A stretch of 40,020 nucleotides of DNA. Origin: Oscillospiraceae bacterium (lineage in GTDB: Bacteria > Bacillota > Clostridia > Oscillospirales > Oscillospiraceae). The stretch spans positions 1 through 40,020 of the forward strand of contig CADBCV010000023.1 of the NCBI GenBank assembly GCA_902793285.1. Reading direction: 5' to 3'. Shown here one piece after another: positions 16,130-23,894 of this stretch (position 1 is its first letter; each line of letters opens with the position of its first letter). The notes beneath the pieces were generated by a model. The model had not been told where the DNA came from and did not search any database. It saw nothing but the letters and a program-made list of their open reading frames with translations. Both the position numbers and the translations under genes were made by a program.

Positions 16130-16933
16130 TTAATGGCAGTTGAAATAATCCACGGCGGTGCTGTCGGTGATGACCACGTCGCATTTGCCGGCGTAGAGAT
16201 ATTCAAAGCACTCCGTGGTGCCCCCGGCAAGGCGCGTGATCTGGTCGAGGCGCTTGACGAGGCGCGGGTCGGCGTCGAGGGCGGCGCGGGCCTCGGGCGT
16301 GGAGGGCATACACATCTTCCGCCCGCCGAGACGCATCTTGTTCCACACGGCGGAGCCGTTACGGGTGGCGACCACGATGTCGTTGTGGATGTAAGGCCCG
16401 TACTGGGTGTAGTTCCCCTCCGCCGCCTCCTTGGGGTCGAGGGCGATACCGCCCCAGGCCACGTCGATATTGCCGGAGGAGAGCTCAATATACACGTTTT
16501 CCTTTTCAATGGGATGCATCTTGAGCGTCCAGCCGAGCTTCTCGCATACCGCCATCGCAAGCTCCACGTCAAGCCCCCAGTATTCCCCGTTCGAGAGATA
16601 GGAGAAGGGGAAGGAGTTGATGTCAAGCCCGATGATGAGATCCTGCGGCTCCGGCGGGATGAGCTTTTCGAGCGCGTCCGCCTGCTTTGCGTAGTTGAGC
16701 GCGGGGCTTCCGAGCCACTTCATGGCGAGCGCGTCCACGCGCCCCTCCGCCGCGAGTACGCTGAGCGCCGCCGTCACGTAGAAATAGAGGGGGTCGTTGT
16801 TGCGGAAGGCGAGGGAATAGTCCTGCGATACCAGCACCTCCACCGTGTTGATGCCGTAGCGGAAGCGGTTGCCGCAGCCGCAGAGCGGGAGCGTGAGACA
16901 GATCACAAGAATGATGCAGATCAATCGTTTCAT
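16130..16933 (-). CDS. Amino-acid-type transporter substrate-binding lipoprotein
   Basis: 267 residues. The signal ends in a lipobox (LPLCGC; lipidated Cys about residue 20). The mature part is a type-II periplasmic-binding fold of the SBP_bac_3 family: LIIGLDINSFPFSYLSNGEYWGLDVELA is represented by GLDINSFPFSYL and WGLDVELAMAVCEKLGW, followed by IDVAWGGIALDP and a C-terminal CDVVITDSTAV. Residues near 30-70 (VSQDYSLAFRNNDPLYFYV) look like a duplicated or decayed first lobe segment. No ABC permease or ATPase is adjacent, so it may be an orphan sensor or use transporter parts encoded elsewhere. The ligand is unknown. It starts 9 nt after the serine hydrolase stop, in the same operon. Confidence 0.85.
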   Translation of the reverse strand: MKRLICIILVICLTLPLCGCGNRFRYGINTVEVLVSQDYSLAFRNNDPLYFYVTAALSVLAAEGRVDALAMKWLGSPALNYAKQADALEKLIPPEPQDLIIGLDINSFPFSYLSNGEYWGLDVELAMAVCEKLGWTLKMHPIEKENVYIELSSGNIDVAWGGIALDPKEAAEGNYTQYGPYIHNDIVVATRNGSAVWNKMRLGGRKMCMPSTPEARAALDADPRLVKRLDQITRLAGGTTECFEYLYAGKCDVVITDSTAVDYFNCH

Positions 16934-16942
16934 GGCCGTCCC

Positions 16943-18136
16943 TCAACGCTTTCCGTGCCGGCGCTCCATGGCCTCCTGCCGCAGCTCCTCCTCGAAGCGG
17001 CGGCGGTAGCTGTCATAGCGCTTTTTCTTCCGATGCTTTCCGACAAACAGGATACTCAAAACCCCGAGGAACAAAAGCCCCGTCACGGTGGCCACCAGGC
17101 TGTACTTGAGGTGCCTGTCCGCCCGATCCTGCTTTTCGCGCTCGTCCAGGAAGCGCTGCCGCTCGGCCTGGAGCCGGGCTTCCTCTTCACGCTGAGCCTG
17201 GGCTTCCGCCGCCTGCTGCGCCTGGACCTCGGCCTCCTGGGCCGCCTCCTGCGCTTCCTTCTCCTCCACATAGGGCACGAGCTTTTCGTCCAGCGTCAGG
17301 GCGTAGTCCTTGAAGCGCGCGGCGAGCTGGCCGATCACCCATTCGTAGTTGCCCACGTCCCGCGTCATGACCGCAAGGATGATGGGGTTCGGGGTGTAGA
17401 TGATGCCGACGGTGTGGTTCCAGTTCGTGTTCTGGTTGTCGTAGTAGCTGCCGTATTTCTGGGCGATGTCATAGGGGTGCATCTCGTCCGGCAGGCGGAA
17501 GTAGTGGGCCTGGTCGGCTCTCAGCATACAGTCGAGCACGCGGGGGAAACGCCCGGGCTCGGCTGCGTACAGGGTCTCGAGCACCTTCGTGATGTAGCGG
17601 GGGGAGAAGTAGCAGTACTGCATGTAGTCGGGGTCGTAGTAGTCGTCGGCAAGGCCCGCGTACTGTTTGGCCTCCTCGCGCCAGACCTCGTCCCCGCCGA
17701 GGAATCTGCGCACCTCGTGGGCGTAGTCGTTGTTGGAGTAGATGAGGATGTATTCAAACACCGTCGGCAGCTCCAGCCCGCCGATCATCTCGCTCTCGCT
17801 CACCATCCCGGCGCCGACGCGCTCGGACAGGACCATCATGAGCGGCACCTTATAGACGCTCGCGGGGTAGAACCAGGTGTCGGGGTTATAAAACCACTCG
17901 TCCCCGGTGACGGGGTAACAGAAGCCGATGCCGACGCGGTCCTTGGAGATATTGTTTTCCTTCAGAAAATCCTCCACCAGCGTTGTGAGCTTCCCTTCGT
18001 CCAGAATGCCCGCCGTCTGCGGGGCTCTCTCCGGGGCGGGACTCTCCTCGGCAAAGGCGGGGAGGGAGAGCGCGCCGAGGAGCGCGAGAATAAGAAGCAG
18101 CGCCGCCAAGCGCCGGAAGGGTCTGCCTGTCATCAT
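16943..18136 (-). CDS. Exported serine hydrolase (class A beta-lactamase-like) with C-terminal coiled coil and membrane helix
   Basis: 397 residues. It has a signal peptide (LLLILALLGALSLPAFAEE), then a penicilloyl-serine-transferase fold: PASVYK (Ser93, Lys96), YSNND (Ser134, Asn136) and QKYGSYY (Lys227-Tyr-Gly229) in place of KTG. Residues 290-340 are a charged Ala/Gln/Glu-rich coiled coil. A transmembrane helix (about 345-365, SLVATVTGLLFLGVLSILFV) and a basic cytoplasmic tail follow. The domain is thus held outside the membrane by a C-terminal anchor, unlike secreted beta-lactamases. It may act on cell-wall peptides; resistance is not implied. The ATG follows a GAGGAAGAG site. It shares an operon with the lipoprotein gene 9 nt downstream. 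Confidence 0.82.
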   Translation of the reverse strand: MMTGRPFRRLAALLLILALLGALSLPAFAEESPAPERAPQTAGILDEGKLTTLVEDFLKENNISKDRVGIGFCYPVTGDEWFYNPDTWFYPASVYKVPLMMVLSERVGAGMVSESEMIGGLELPTVFEYILIYSNNDYAHEVRRFLGGDEVWREEAKQYAGLADDYYDPDYMQYCYFSPRYITKVLETLYAAEPGRFPRVLDCMLRADQAHYFRLPDEMHPYDIAQKYGSYYDNQNTNWNHTVGIIYTPNPIILAVMTRDVGNYEWVIGQLAARFKDYALTLDEKLVPYVEEKEAQEAAQEAEVQAQQAAEAQAQREEEARLQAERQRFLDEREKQDRADRHLKYSLVATVTGLLFLGVLSILFVGKHRKKKRYDSYRRRFEEELRQEAMERRHGKR

Positions 18137-18231
18137 GTCTGTCTCTTCCTCTCAAGACAAAAATACATTTATGTAGTATAACACAAGCCTGCGCGTTTTT
18201 GTATAGCAAATGTAAAAAAAACAGAATCCCC

Positions 18232-18260
18232 TTCCATTTCGCCCGCTTTGCCGTTATAAT
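18232..18260 (+). promoter_or_regulatory. Possible SigA promoter of the beta-CASP nuclease gene
   Basis: A perfect TATAAT (18255-18260) lies 17 bp from TTCCAT, which is a weak -35. It is 52 bp before the start codon. Confidence 0.45.
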
Positions 18261-18311
18261 AAAAGCAGAAGAAAACACGGAAGCAACAGACGCAAGAATG
18301 GAGGGAAAACC

Positions 18312-19916
18312 ATGAAAATCACATTTCTCGGCGCGGCGCATGAGGTCACGGGAAGCTGCATCTATCTCGAGGTTGGCGATAAGCGCGGCCTTGTGGACTA
18401 CGGCATGGAGCAGGGGCGGGATCTCTTTGAAAACGAGCCCATCCCGGTTGCCCCTGGCGAGCTGGACTTTGTGCTGCTCACCCACGCGCACATTGACCAC
18501 GCAGGGCTGCTGCCGCTCTTGTGGAAGCAGGGCTTTCGCGGCTATGTCTACACCAGCGCCGCGACGGTGCAGCTTTGCGGCATCATGCTGCGCGACTCGG
18601 CCAATATCCAGATGCAGGACGCCGAGTGGAAAACCCGCAAGGCCCAGCGCTCCGGCGGGGAGACGGTGACCCCGCTCTACGATCTGGAGGATGTGGACGG
18701 GCTCATGACGCACATGATCCCCTGCGCCTACAATACCGTCGTGCAGGTGAACGACTGCGTCTCCATCCGCCTCACCGACGTAGGGCACCTTCTGGGCTCC
18801 GCCGCGATCGAGACCTGGCTCACCGAAAACGGGGAGACGCGCAAGATCTGCTTCTCCGGCGACGTCGGCAACAGCGACCAGCCCATCCTGCGCGATCCGC
18901 AGTTTGTACATGACGCCCAGTACCTTGTCATCGAATCCACCTACGGCGACAGGCTCCACGCCCACGAGCGCACCGATTATGTCCAGGCGCTCGCCGCGCG
19001 CATCCAGGAGACCTTCGACAGGGGCGGCAACGTCGTCATCCCGAGCTTTGCCGTCGGCCGCACGCAGGAGATGCTTTATTTCATCCGGGAGATCAAGGAG
19101 CGCGGCCTTGTCACGGGGCACGGGAATTTCCCCGTCTATGTGGACAGCCCCCTCGCCGTGGAGGCGACGGGCATTTTCCTCCAGTGCGACACGCAGTTTC
19201 TGGATGAGGACATGCAGGAGCTCATCCGCGCGGGTATAAACCCCATCTTCTTCCCCGGGCTGGAACTCGCTGTCAGCCAGGCGGAATCCCAGACCATCAA
19301 CGAGGACCGCACCCCCAAAATCATCATCTCCACAAGCGGCATGTGCGACGCGGGCCGCATCCGCCACCATCTCAAGCACAATCTCTGGCGGCCGGAGTGC
19401 CGCATCCTCTTCGTGGGCTACCAGGCGGACGGGACCCTGGGCCGCATCCTCGTGGACGGGGTGAAGAAGGTCAAGCTCTTCAACGAGGAGATCAGCGTCC
19501 AGGCGCAGATCGACGTGCTCCCCGGCGTGAGCGGGCACGCGGACAAGATGGGCCTCATCGCGTGGCTGCGCGGCTTCGAGACAAAGCCGGAGCTTGTATT
19601 CGTAAACCACGGGGACCCCGGCGCCGCCGAGAGCTTTACCGCCTGCCTCAATGACGAGCTGGGCTACCGGGCCTTCGCCCCCTACAGCGGTACGCGCTTC
19701 GACCTTTTGCGGGGCGAGTTTGACCTCATTACCGAGGCGAGACCCGTTGCCGGGCGCAGGGAGCCCTCGAGCAAGGCCGCGCGCATCTTCGCGGAGCTTC
19801 TCGCGGCGGCAGAGCGCCTGCTCAGGATCTGCCGCGGTCTGGAGGGCCGCCCGAACAAGGAGCTTGTCCGCTTCACGCGCGAGATCGAAAAGCTGTCGGA
19901 CAGCATGGAAAAATGA
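18312..19916 (+). CDS. MBL-fold beta-CASP RNA hydrolase (CPSF/YSH1-like)
   Basis: 534 residues, cytosolic. All metallo-beta-lactamase and beta-CASP motifs are visible: FLGAAHEVTGSC (motif 1), THAHIDHAG (motif 2, HxHxDH), DVGHLLGSA (motif 3), CFSGDVGN (motif 4), ESTYGDR (A), STSGMCDAGRIRHHL (B) and VSGHADK (C). These define an RNA-processing endo- or exonuclease related to CPSF-73 and distinct from RNase J1/J2, which lacks this order and is longer at the C-terminus. About 70 residues after the core (from residue 470) are helical and unassigned. GGAGGG precedes the ATG. The RNA targets cannot be told. It is followed after 133 bp by the separately promoted pseudokinase gene. Confidence 0.93.
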   Translation: MKITFLGAAHEVTGSCIYLEVGDKRGLVDYGMEQGRDLFENEPIPVAPGELDFVLLTHAHIDHAGLLPLLWKQGFRGYVYTSAATVQLCGIMLRDSANIQMQDAEWKTRKAQRSGGETVTPLYDLEDVDGLMTHMIPCAYNTVVQVNDCVSIRLTDVGHLLGSAAIETWLTENGETRKICFSGDVGNSDQPILRDPQFVHDAQYLVIESTYGDRLHAHERTDYVQALAARIQETFDRGGNVVIPSFAVGRTQEMLYFIREIKERGLVTGHGNFPVYVDSPLAVEATGIFLQCDTQFLDEDMQELIRAGINPIFFPGLELAVSQAESQTINEDRTPKIIISTSGMCDAGRIRHHLKHNLWRPECRILFVGYQADGTLGRILVDGVKKVKLFNEEISVQAQIDVLPGVSGHADKMGLIAWLRGFETKPELVFVNHGDPGAAESFTACLNDELGYRAFAPYSGTRFDLLRGEFDLITEARPVAGRREPSSKAARIFAELLAAAERLLRICRGLEGRPNKELVRFTREIEKLSDSMEK

Positions 19917-19936
19917 GGATTCGTGCGGTTTTTCCG

Positions 19937-19965
19937 TTGACATAATTCTTTTCCTGTGCTACGAT
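19937..19965 (+). promoter_or_regulatory. SigA promoter of the pseudokinase-lectin gene
   Basis: TTGACA (19937-19942), a 17-bp spacer and TACGAT (19960-19965). The start codon is 84 bp downstream behind AGGAGG at 20039. Confidence 0.75.
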
Positions 19966-20049
19966 ATCAGTTGTCATAATATGCAGCATGGGCAGGCGGG
20001 CCGTCAGGTCATCACGCCTTAGACCCCGGGAAGCGACAGGAGGTTCGGC

Positions 20050-21639
20050 ATGGCAGGCGTTTCATTTGAAGCGGACAAGGCTTTGGGCACAAAACTTGCG
20101 GACATGGACAAGCAGGAGCTGTGTGCGTTCATCTCGGATCTCTGCCGCGCCGTGGTCGCGGAGGTCGGGGCGAGAGGCCGCAGGGGCGGCATCTACCCCG
20201 CGAACATCTGTCTCGGCGAGAAGGGCGAAATCGCCCTCGGCCCCGCAGGGAAGGGTCCCTGGCAGGGGCAGGAGCTGGACTTCATCGCGCCCGAGCTCTA
20301 TTGGAACGGCCAGCTCTCCGCGGCGTCCGATGTCTATTCCGTGGGCCTTCTCATGTACTACGCCGTCAGCGGGGGCAAACTCCCCATGGAGGGGGATCAG
20401 ACCCGCCGCATGGAGGGCGGCAATCCCCAGGCCCCGAAAAACGCCGGGCGGCGTCTCGGGGCGATCATCGAAAAGTGCATCCGCTTCAAACCGGCCGAGC
20501 GCTACCAGACCCTGGAGGAGCTGCGCGTCGTGACGGACAGTTGTTTGAAAAATCTCTATCTCGGCGGCGTGCCGAGCTCCGAGGCCATTTTCCGGAAAGA
20601 GGAAAAGGAGCTTGACGATGTCGAGCGTATGATGGTCGGCATTATTGAGAAAAATGAGGATGCGGCCATCGAGACGGCGGACGATTTCCCCACCGGCGAG
20701 CCGGAGGACGGCGTCAAAGTCTATAAGCCCGCCCAGAAAGGCGAGGGGAAAGAGGTCATTTCCTCCACCCAGGCGGACATGCTGGCAAGGAAGATGAAGG
20801 ACACCTCGAGCCCCGCCGTGCCGAAGCTCCTGGACGACGCCGACGGCGTTCTGCGCCCGGTGACGATCTCGCAGAACGCGGCGCGCTCCTCGCCGGCCGT
20901 GCAGTATAAGCTCAAAACAGACAGAGAAAGGAAGATTGCGGAAGAGGTGAAAAAACGCAGAAGAAGGCCCCTTGCTGTGATCCTCGTGCTGTGCGCGGTG
21001 CTCGTGATGGTGGCCATCATCATGAACGCCATGCTCAAGGATTATGAGAGGGAGAGAAAAACCCCCGATCCGCTTCTCCAGACCACCATGGCCGTGGAGA
21101 CGGACCCCTATGTCGCGACACCCGCGCCCACGCCCGAGCAGATCCGTTTGGAGGACTTCAACACCTCGACGCCCGGCCCCTCTGTCACCATGGACATCGG
21201 CATCCTGCCCGAGGTGGAGGTGCCGGTGGCCGAGCACAGCTATCAGGTCGTGAAGGAGAACATAAGCTGGACGCGCGCGGCGGCGGCCTGCCAGAGACTC
21301 GGCGGCCATCTCGCCGTCATCAACAGCGAGGCGGAATTTGCCGAGATCACGAGACTCTGCGATGAGCAGGAGCTCACCTATGTCTGGATCGGCGCCCACC
21401 GCGTCGGCGGCGTGGAGAAGTGGGAGAACGGCAGCGATCTCGCGGAGGGCTTTGTGAGCTGGGCCCGGGGAGAGCCGAGCTATATCGACCGCGGCGACAA
21501 CGTGGCCGAGGATTACATCATGCTCTGGAAGAATAACGGCACCTGGGTCTACAACGACAACCGCGACGATCCCTATGCCGACTATGACTACATGTACGGC
21601 GGCATCATGGGCTACATCTGTGAGTTCAACGACGCCTGA
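20050..21639 (+). CDS. Transmembrane pseudokinase with an extracellular C-type lectin-like domain
   Basis: 529 residues. Residues about 20-170 resemble the C-lobe half of a Ser/Thr kinase: GGIYPANICLGEKGEIAL stands where HRDIKPxNIL...KL is expected, LGPAG replaces DFG, and FIAPELYW...SDVYSVGLLMYY matches the APE and DxxSxG motifs. The ATP-binding N-lobe, HRD aspartate and DFG aspartate are absent, so this should be a catalytically dead kinase. Residues 170-305 are a low-complexity linker, 308-328 a transmembrane helix, 335-395 a Thr/Pro-rich stalk, and 396-529 a C-type lectin fold (GGHLAVINSEAEF, YVWIGAH, EKWENG, GEPS, EDYIML, GTWVYND, GYICEF). It may be a surface receptor passing a signal inward. 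The ATG follows AGGAGG. Confidence 0.85.
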   Translation: MAGVSFEADKALGTKLADMDKQELCAFISDLCRAVVAEVGARGRRGGIYPANICLGEKGEIALGPAGKGPWQGQELDFIAPELYWNGQLSAASDVYSVGLLMYYAVSGGKLPMEGDQTRRMEGGNPQAPKNAGRRLGAIIEKCIRFKPAERYQTLEELRVVTDSCLKNLYLGGVPSSEAIFRKEEKELDDVERMMVGIIEKNEDAAIETADDFPTGEPEDGVKVYKPAQKGEGKEVISSTQADMLARKMKDTSSPAVPKLLDDADGVLRPVTISQNAARSSPAVQYKLKTDRERKIAEEVKKRRRRPLAVILVLCAVLVMVAIIMNAMLKDYERERKTPDPLLQTTMAVETDPYVATPAPTPEQIRLEDFNTSTPGPSVTMDIGILPEVEVPVAEHSYQVVKENISWTRAAAACQRLGGHLAVINSEAEFAEITRLCDEQELTYVWIGAHRVGGVEKWENGSDLAEGFVSWARGEPSYIDRGDNVAEDYIMLWKNNGTWVYNDNRDDPYADYDYMYGGIMGYICEFNDA

Positions 21640-21688
21640 CAGAAGCACATAAGGGGCCGTGAAAAAGTCGATTCATGCCTCGTATGCT

Positions 21689-21834
21689 GTAGGGGCGGCT
21701 ATCAGCCGCCCGGCAGGAAAGCGGTATCATTTATGAATATGTTTGGGCGAATTCGTGAAAAGACACGAATTCGCCCAACATTTTTGGCGATTTATCCTTT
21801 TCGCCGCGCGGGCGGCTGATAGCCGCCCCTACTG
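21689..21834. repeat. Nested-hairpin repeat, copy C
   Basis: Left arm 21689-21720 (GTAGGGG frame, insert GGCGGCTATCAGCCGCC) pairs with right arm 21805-21834 (GCGGG frame, insert GGCGGCTGATAGCCGCC). The central hairpin 21743-21778 is TTGGGCGAATTCGTG and its exact complement. The architecture is the same as copy A but the arm insert differs, and it differs identically on both sides. It sits between convergent genes. Confidence 0.8.
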
Positions 21835-21856
21835 GATGTTATCAACTAAAACTTCA

Positions 21857-21928
21857 TGTCATTCTGAGGAGCGAAGCGACGAAGAATCCCGTAGACAACC
21901 GGGGGATCCTTCGCTTGCGCTCAGGATA
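21857..21928. repeat. Short palindromic dispersed repeat
   Basis: ATTCTGAGGAGCGAAGCGA...GAATC is followed by GGATCCTTCGCTTGCGCTCAGGAT as an imperfect inverted repeat. It is of the kind scattered in many GC-rich Clostridia. Together with copy C it fills the 345-bp gap before 21985; no gene is seen. Confidence 0.5.
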
Positions 21929-21984
21929 TGTGAAGGTTAAGGTGTTATAAGCTACTACGGTGCCGGAGGGATAAGTCCCTGGCC

Positions 21985-22605
21985 TTACCGGATGAAATTG
22001 GTCATCGGGCCGCTCTCGCGCTCGGGGAGCGGGACGCCCGCCTTCCGGCCTGCCTCGAAACACTTGAGCATCCAGGCCATGTTCCGGGCGAGATTGCGCA
22101 TCGTGCGCAGCCCCTCCTCGTCCAGGGCGACCTCGCCCGGCGTGCGGCCGTGGGCGATGTTCCAGTAGCTTGAACCCGGGACCGGCATCCCGGCGATGCC
22201 GAAGTACTTGTTCAGCACGTCAAAGCTCGCAGTGGTGCCGCCGCGCCGCGCGATGGCCACCGCCGCGCCGGGCTTGGAGCGGAACACCTCGCCCGAGCTG
22301 TAAAACACCCGGTCGAGGAAGGAGAGGATGCGCCCGCTGGGGTGGGCGTAGTAGACGGGCGTGCCGAAGATGAAGCCGTCGGCCTCCCGGGCCTTCGCGA
22401 TAAACTCGTTCACGCCGTCGTCCGGGAAGACGCAGCCCTCGTCCGTACACCGGCCGCAGCCGATGCAGTCGCGGATCACCTTCCCGCCGATCTGGAAGAT
22501 CTCGTATTCGATCCCCTCCGCCTCGAGCTGTCTGCCGATCTCCTCCAGCGCAAGGGCGGTGTTGCCATGGAGCTTGGGACTGCCGTTGAGCATCAAAACT
22601 TTCAT
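21985..22605 (-). CDS. Flavodoxin-fold NAD(P)H-dependent FMN reductase / iron-sulfur flavoprotein-like
   Basis: 206 residues, cytosolic. MKVLMLNGSPKLHGNTALAL is the FMN phosphate-binding loop of the NADPH-dependent FMN reductase family. CIGCGRCTDEGC (near residue 47) is the compact cysteine motif of iron-sulfur flavoproteins, which often binds a 4Fe-4S cluster. FGTPVYYAHPSG and ARRGGTT are further FMN contacts. Expected to shuttle electrons between a nicotinamide or ferredoxin donor and an unidentified acceptor. The ATG follows CGGAGGAATC. A 22-bp palindrome 29 bp upstream (22634-22655) may bind a regulator. The stop lies beside repeats, convergent with the lectin gene. Confidence 0.9.
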   Translation of the reverse strand: MKVLMLNGSPKLHGNTALALEEIGRQLEAEGIEYEIFQIGGKVIRDCIGCGRCTDEGCVFPDDGVNEFIAKAREADGFIFGTPVYYAHPSGRILSFLDRVFYSSGEVFRSKPGAAVAIARRGGTTASFDVLNKYFGIAGMPVPGSSYWNIAHGRTPGEVALDEEGLRTMRNLARNMAWMLKCFEAGRKAGVPLPERESGPMTNFIR

Positions 22606-22633
22606 CGTGATTCCTCCGTATCTTTTGAGTCGA

Positions 22634-22655
22634 TTGCGAAACGCAGATTTCGCAA
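22634..22655. promoter_or_regulatory. Palindromic operator candidate upstream of the flavodoxin-like gene
   Basis: TTGCGAAA-N6-TTTCGCAA is a perfect 8-bp inverted repeat. It is placed 29-50 bp before the 22605 start and about 12 bp downstream (minus strand) of a TTGACT at 22673-22668. It could be a dimeric repressor site. No -10 fits well. Confidence 0.4.
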
Positions 22656-22714
22656 TTTACTGTTAAAAGTCAACTTTATTATACCAGGATCTGCCCTTTT
22701 TCGCAAGCGCCCGC

Positions 22715-22743
22715 TTGCGGGATTGCGGCAGCCGTTGTATAAT
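22715..22743 (+). promoter_or_regulatory. SigA promoter of the RNA methyltransferase gene
   Basis: TTGCGG (22715-22720), a 17-bp spacer and TATAAT (22738-22743), 30 bp before the start codon. Confidence 0.65.
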
Positions 22744-22773
22744 GTGCGGGACTTTATCAAGCAGGAGAACGCC

Positions 22774-23595
22774 ATGCCGCACTTTATTGACATCACCGAT
22801 TTTCAGGACCCCGCGCTCGATCTCTATGCCCGCCTCACGGAAAACCAGCTTCTCAACCGCGCCGATCCCGCGAACGCCGTCTTCATCGCCGAAAGCCCCC
22901 TCGTCGTCGAGCGGGCGCTGGACGCGGGCTGCGTGCCGGTGTCGGTGCTGATGGAGAAAAAGCTCGTCGAGGGCAGGGCAAGGGAGCTTTTGGCGCGCTG
23001 CGGGGACGTGCCGGTCTACACGGCGGAGCTGCCGGTGCTGATCCAGCTCACGGGCTTTCACCTCACGCGCGGGATGCTCTGCGCCATGAGAAGGCCCGCC
23101 CTGCCGGACGCCGGGACCCTGCTTGCGCGATCCCGCCGCGTCGCGGTGCTGGAGAACGTGATGAACCCCACGAATCTCGGCGCAATTTTCCGCTCCGCCG
23201 CGGCTCTCGGCGTGGACGCGGTCCTGCTCACGAGCGCCGGGAGCGATCCCCTCTACCGCCGCGCCGTGCGGGTGAGCATGGGCACGGTCTTCCAGGTCCC
23301 CTGGAGCTACCTGCCGGCGGGAGACTGGCAGGCGCTTTTGCGCGCGCACAGCTTCAAAACCGCGGCCATGGCCCTCCGGGACGATTCGCTCAGCATCGCA
23401 GACCCCCGGCTCCCGGGGATCGAAAGGCTCGCCGTCGTCCTCGGCACCGAGGGGGACGGGCTTGCCGCCTCCACCATCGCCGCCTGTGACTATACGGTGC
23501 GCATCCCCATGAGCCACGGGGTCGACTCTCTGAACGTCGCGGCGGCGAGCGCCGTGGCCTTCTACGCCCTGTGCCTGGGAAAAGAATCGTTATAA
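22774..23595 (+). CDS. SpoU/TrmH-family RNA 2'-O-methyltransferase
   Basis: 273 residues. The N-terminal 100 or so residues are a substrate-binding domain (ENQLLNRADPANAVFIAESP). Residues about 125-270 are the SPOUT knot with family motifs: LENVMNPTNLGAIFRSAAALGVDAV in part as NPTNLGAIFRSA, then LYRRAVRVSMGTVFQVPW, VLGTEGDGL and IPMSHGVDSLNVAAASAVAFY. The NxxNxGAIxRSA arginine and the SLNVAAA asparagine of the active site are present. Predicted to methylate ribose in rRNA or tRNA; which nucleotide is unknown. The start at 22774 was chosen for AGGAG 7 nt upstream; a much longer open frame upstream overlaps the flavodoxin gene antisense and is rejected. Confidence 0.93.
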   Translation: MPHFIDITDFQDPALDLYARLTENQLLNRADPANAVFIAESPLVVERALDAGCVPVSVLMEKKLVEGRARELLARCGDVPVYTAELPVLIQLTGFHLTRGMLCAMRRPALPDAGTLLARSRRVAVLENVMNPTNLGAIFRSAAALGVDAVLLTSAGSDPLYRRAVRVSMGTVFQVPWSYLPAGDWQALLRAHSFKTAAMALRDDSLSIADPRLPGIERLAVVLGTEGDGLAASTIAACDYTVRIPMSHGVDSLNVAAASAVAFYALCLGKESL

Positions 23596-23691
23596 ATGTA
23601 AAATACGCATAACTATGTAAACCAAGATTTGTGGAGAATATTGGTGGATTTTTGAGTGAAAATGCGATAAAGTAAAACACAATGAAATAAC

Positions 23692-23806
23692 AGCCGAATG
23701 CCCGTATCGGGCAGCGGGAGAACCAATTTATGGGGTGCAGCCTTTTCAGGCGGGGTATCTTCTTGCCCTAACCCGTCAGCTTATCTCGCAGGCGTAAGAA
23801 GAAAAA
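23692..23806 (+). ncRNA. ydaO/yuaA-type cyclic di-AMP riboswitch
   Basis: Conserved blocks of the class are readable in order: GGGAGAACCAATTTATGGGG, GGGGTATCTTCTTGCCC and ACCCGTCAGCTTATCTCGCA, followed by GGCGTAAGAAG. These match the ydaO core (gaACCa...ATGGGGTG...GGGTAt...CCCGtCAGCt.a.CTCGtaGGCGT). In known cases c-di-AMP binding shuts off K+ importer genes. The downstream gene is kup, a K+ importer, and two terminator hairpins lie between. Confidence 0.92.
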
Positions 23807-23807
23807 C

Positions 23808-23829
23808 AGGGGGAGAAATGCCCCCTTTT
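23808..23829 (+). terminator. First hairpin after the c-di-AMP riboswitch
   Basis: AGGGGG-AGAAATG-CCCCC followed by TTTT, directly after the riboswitch core. Possible expression platform, though the U-run is short. Confidence 0.55.
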
Positions 23830-23849
23830 GCGTGTCATGCAGCACTTGT

Positions 23850-23878
23850 TACGCCGGTCGGAGGATCGGCGTATTTTT
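23850..23878 (+). terminator. Second hairpin after the c-di-AMP riboswitch, likely intrinsic terminator
   Basis: TACGCCG (23850-23856) pairs with CGGCGTA (23867-23873) and is followed by TTTTT, ending six bases before the GGAGGG ribosome site of kup. A terminator so close to the start codon is typical of riboswitch control. Confidence 0.65.
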
Positions 23879-23894
23879 CGTTCGGAGGGAAAAG

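Noticed and set aside
22342-22773. A 144-residue N-terminal extension of the RNA methyltransferase
   Set aside because: It runs antisense through the flavodoxin-like gene and a promoter; the ATG at 22774 has a proper ribosome site and matches family length.
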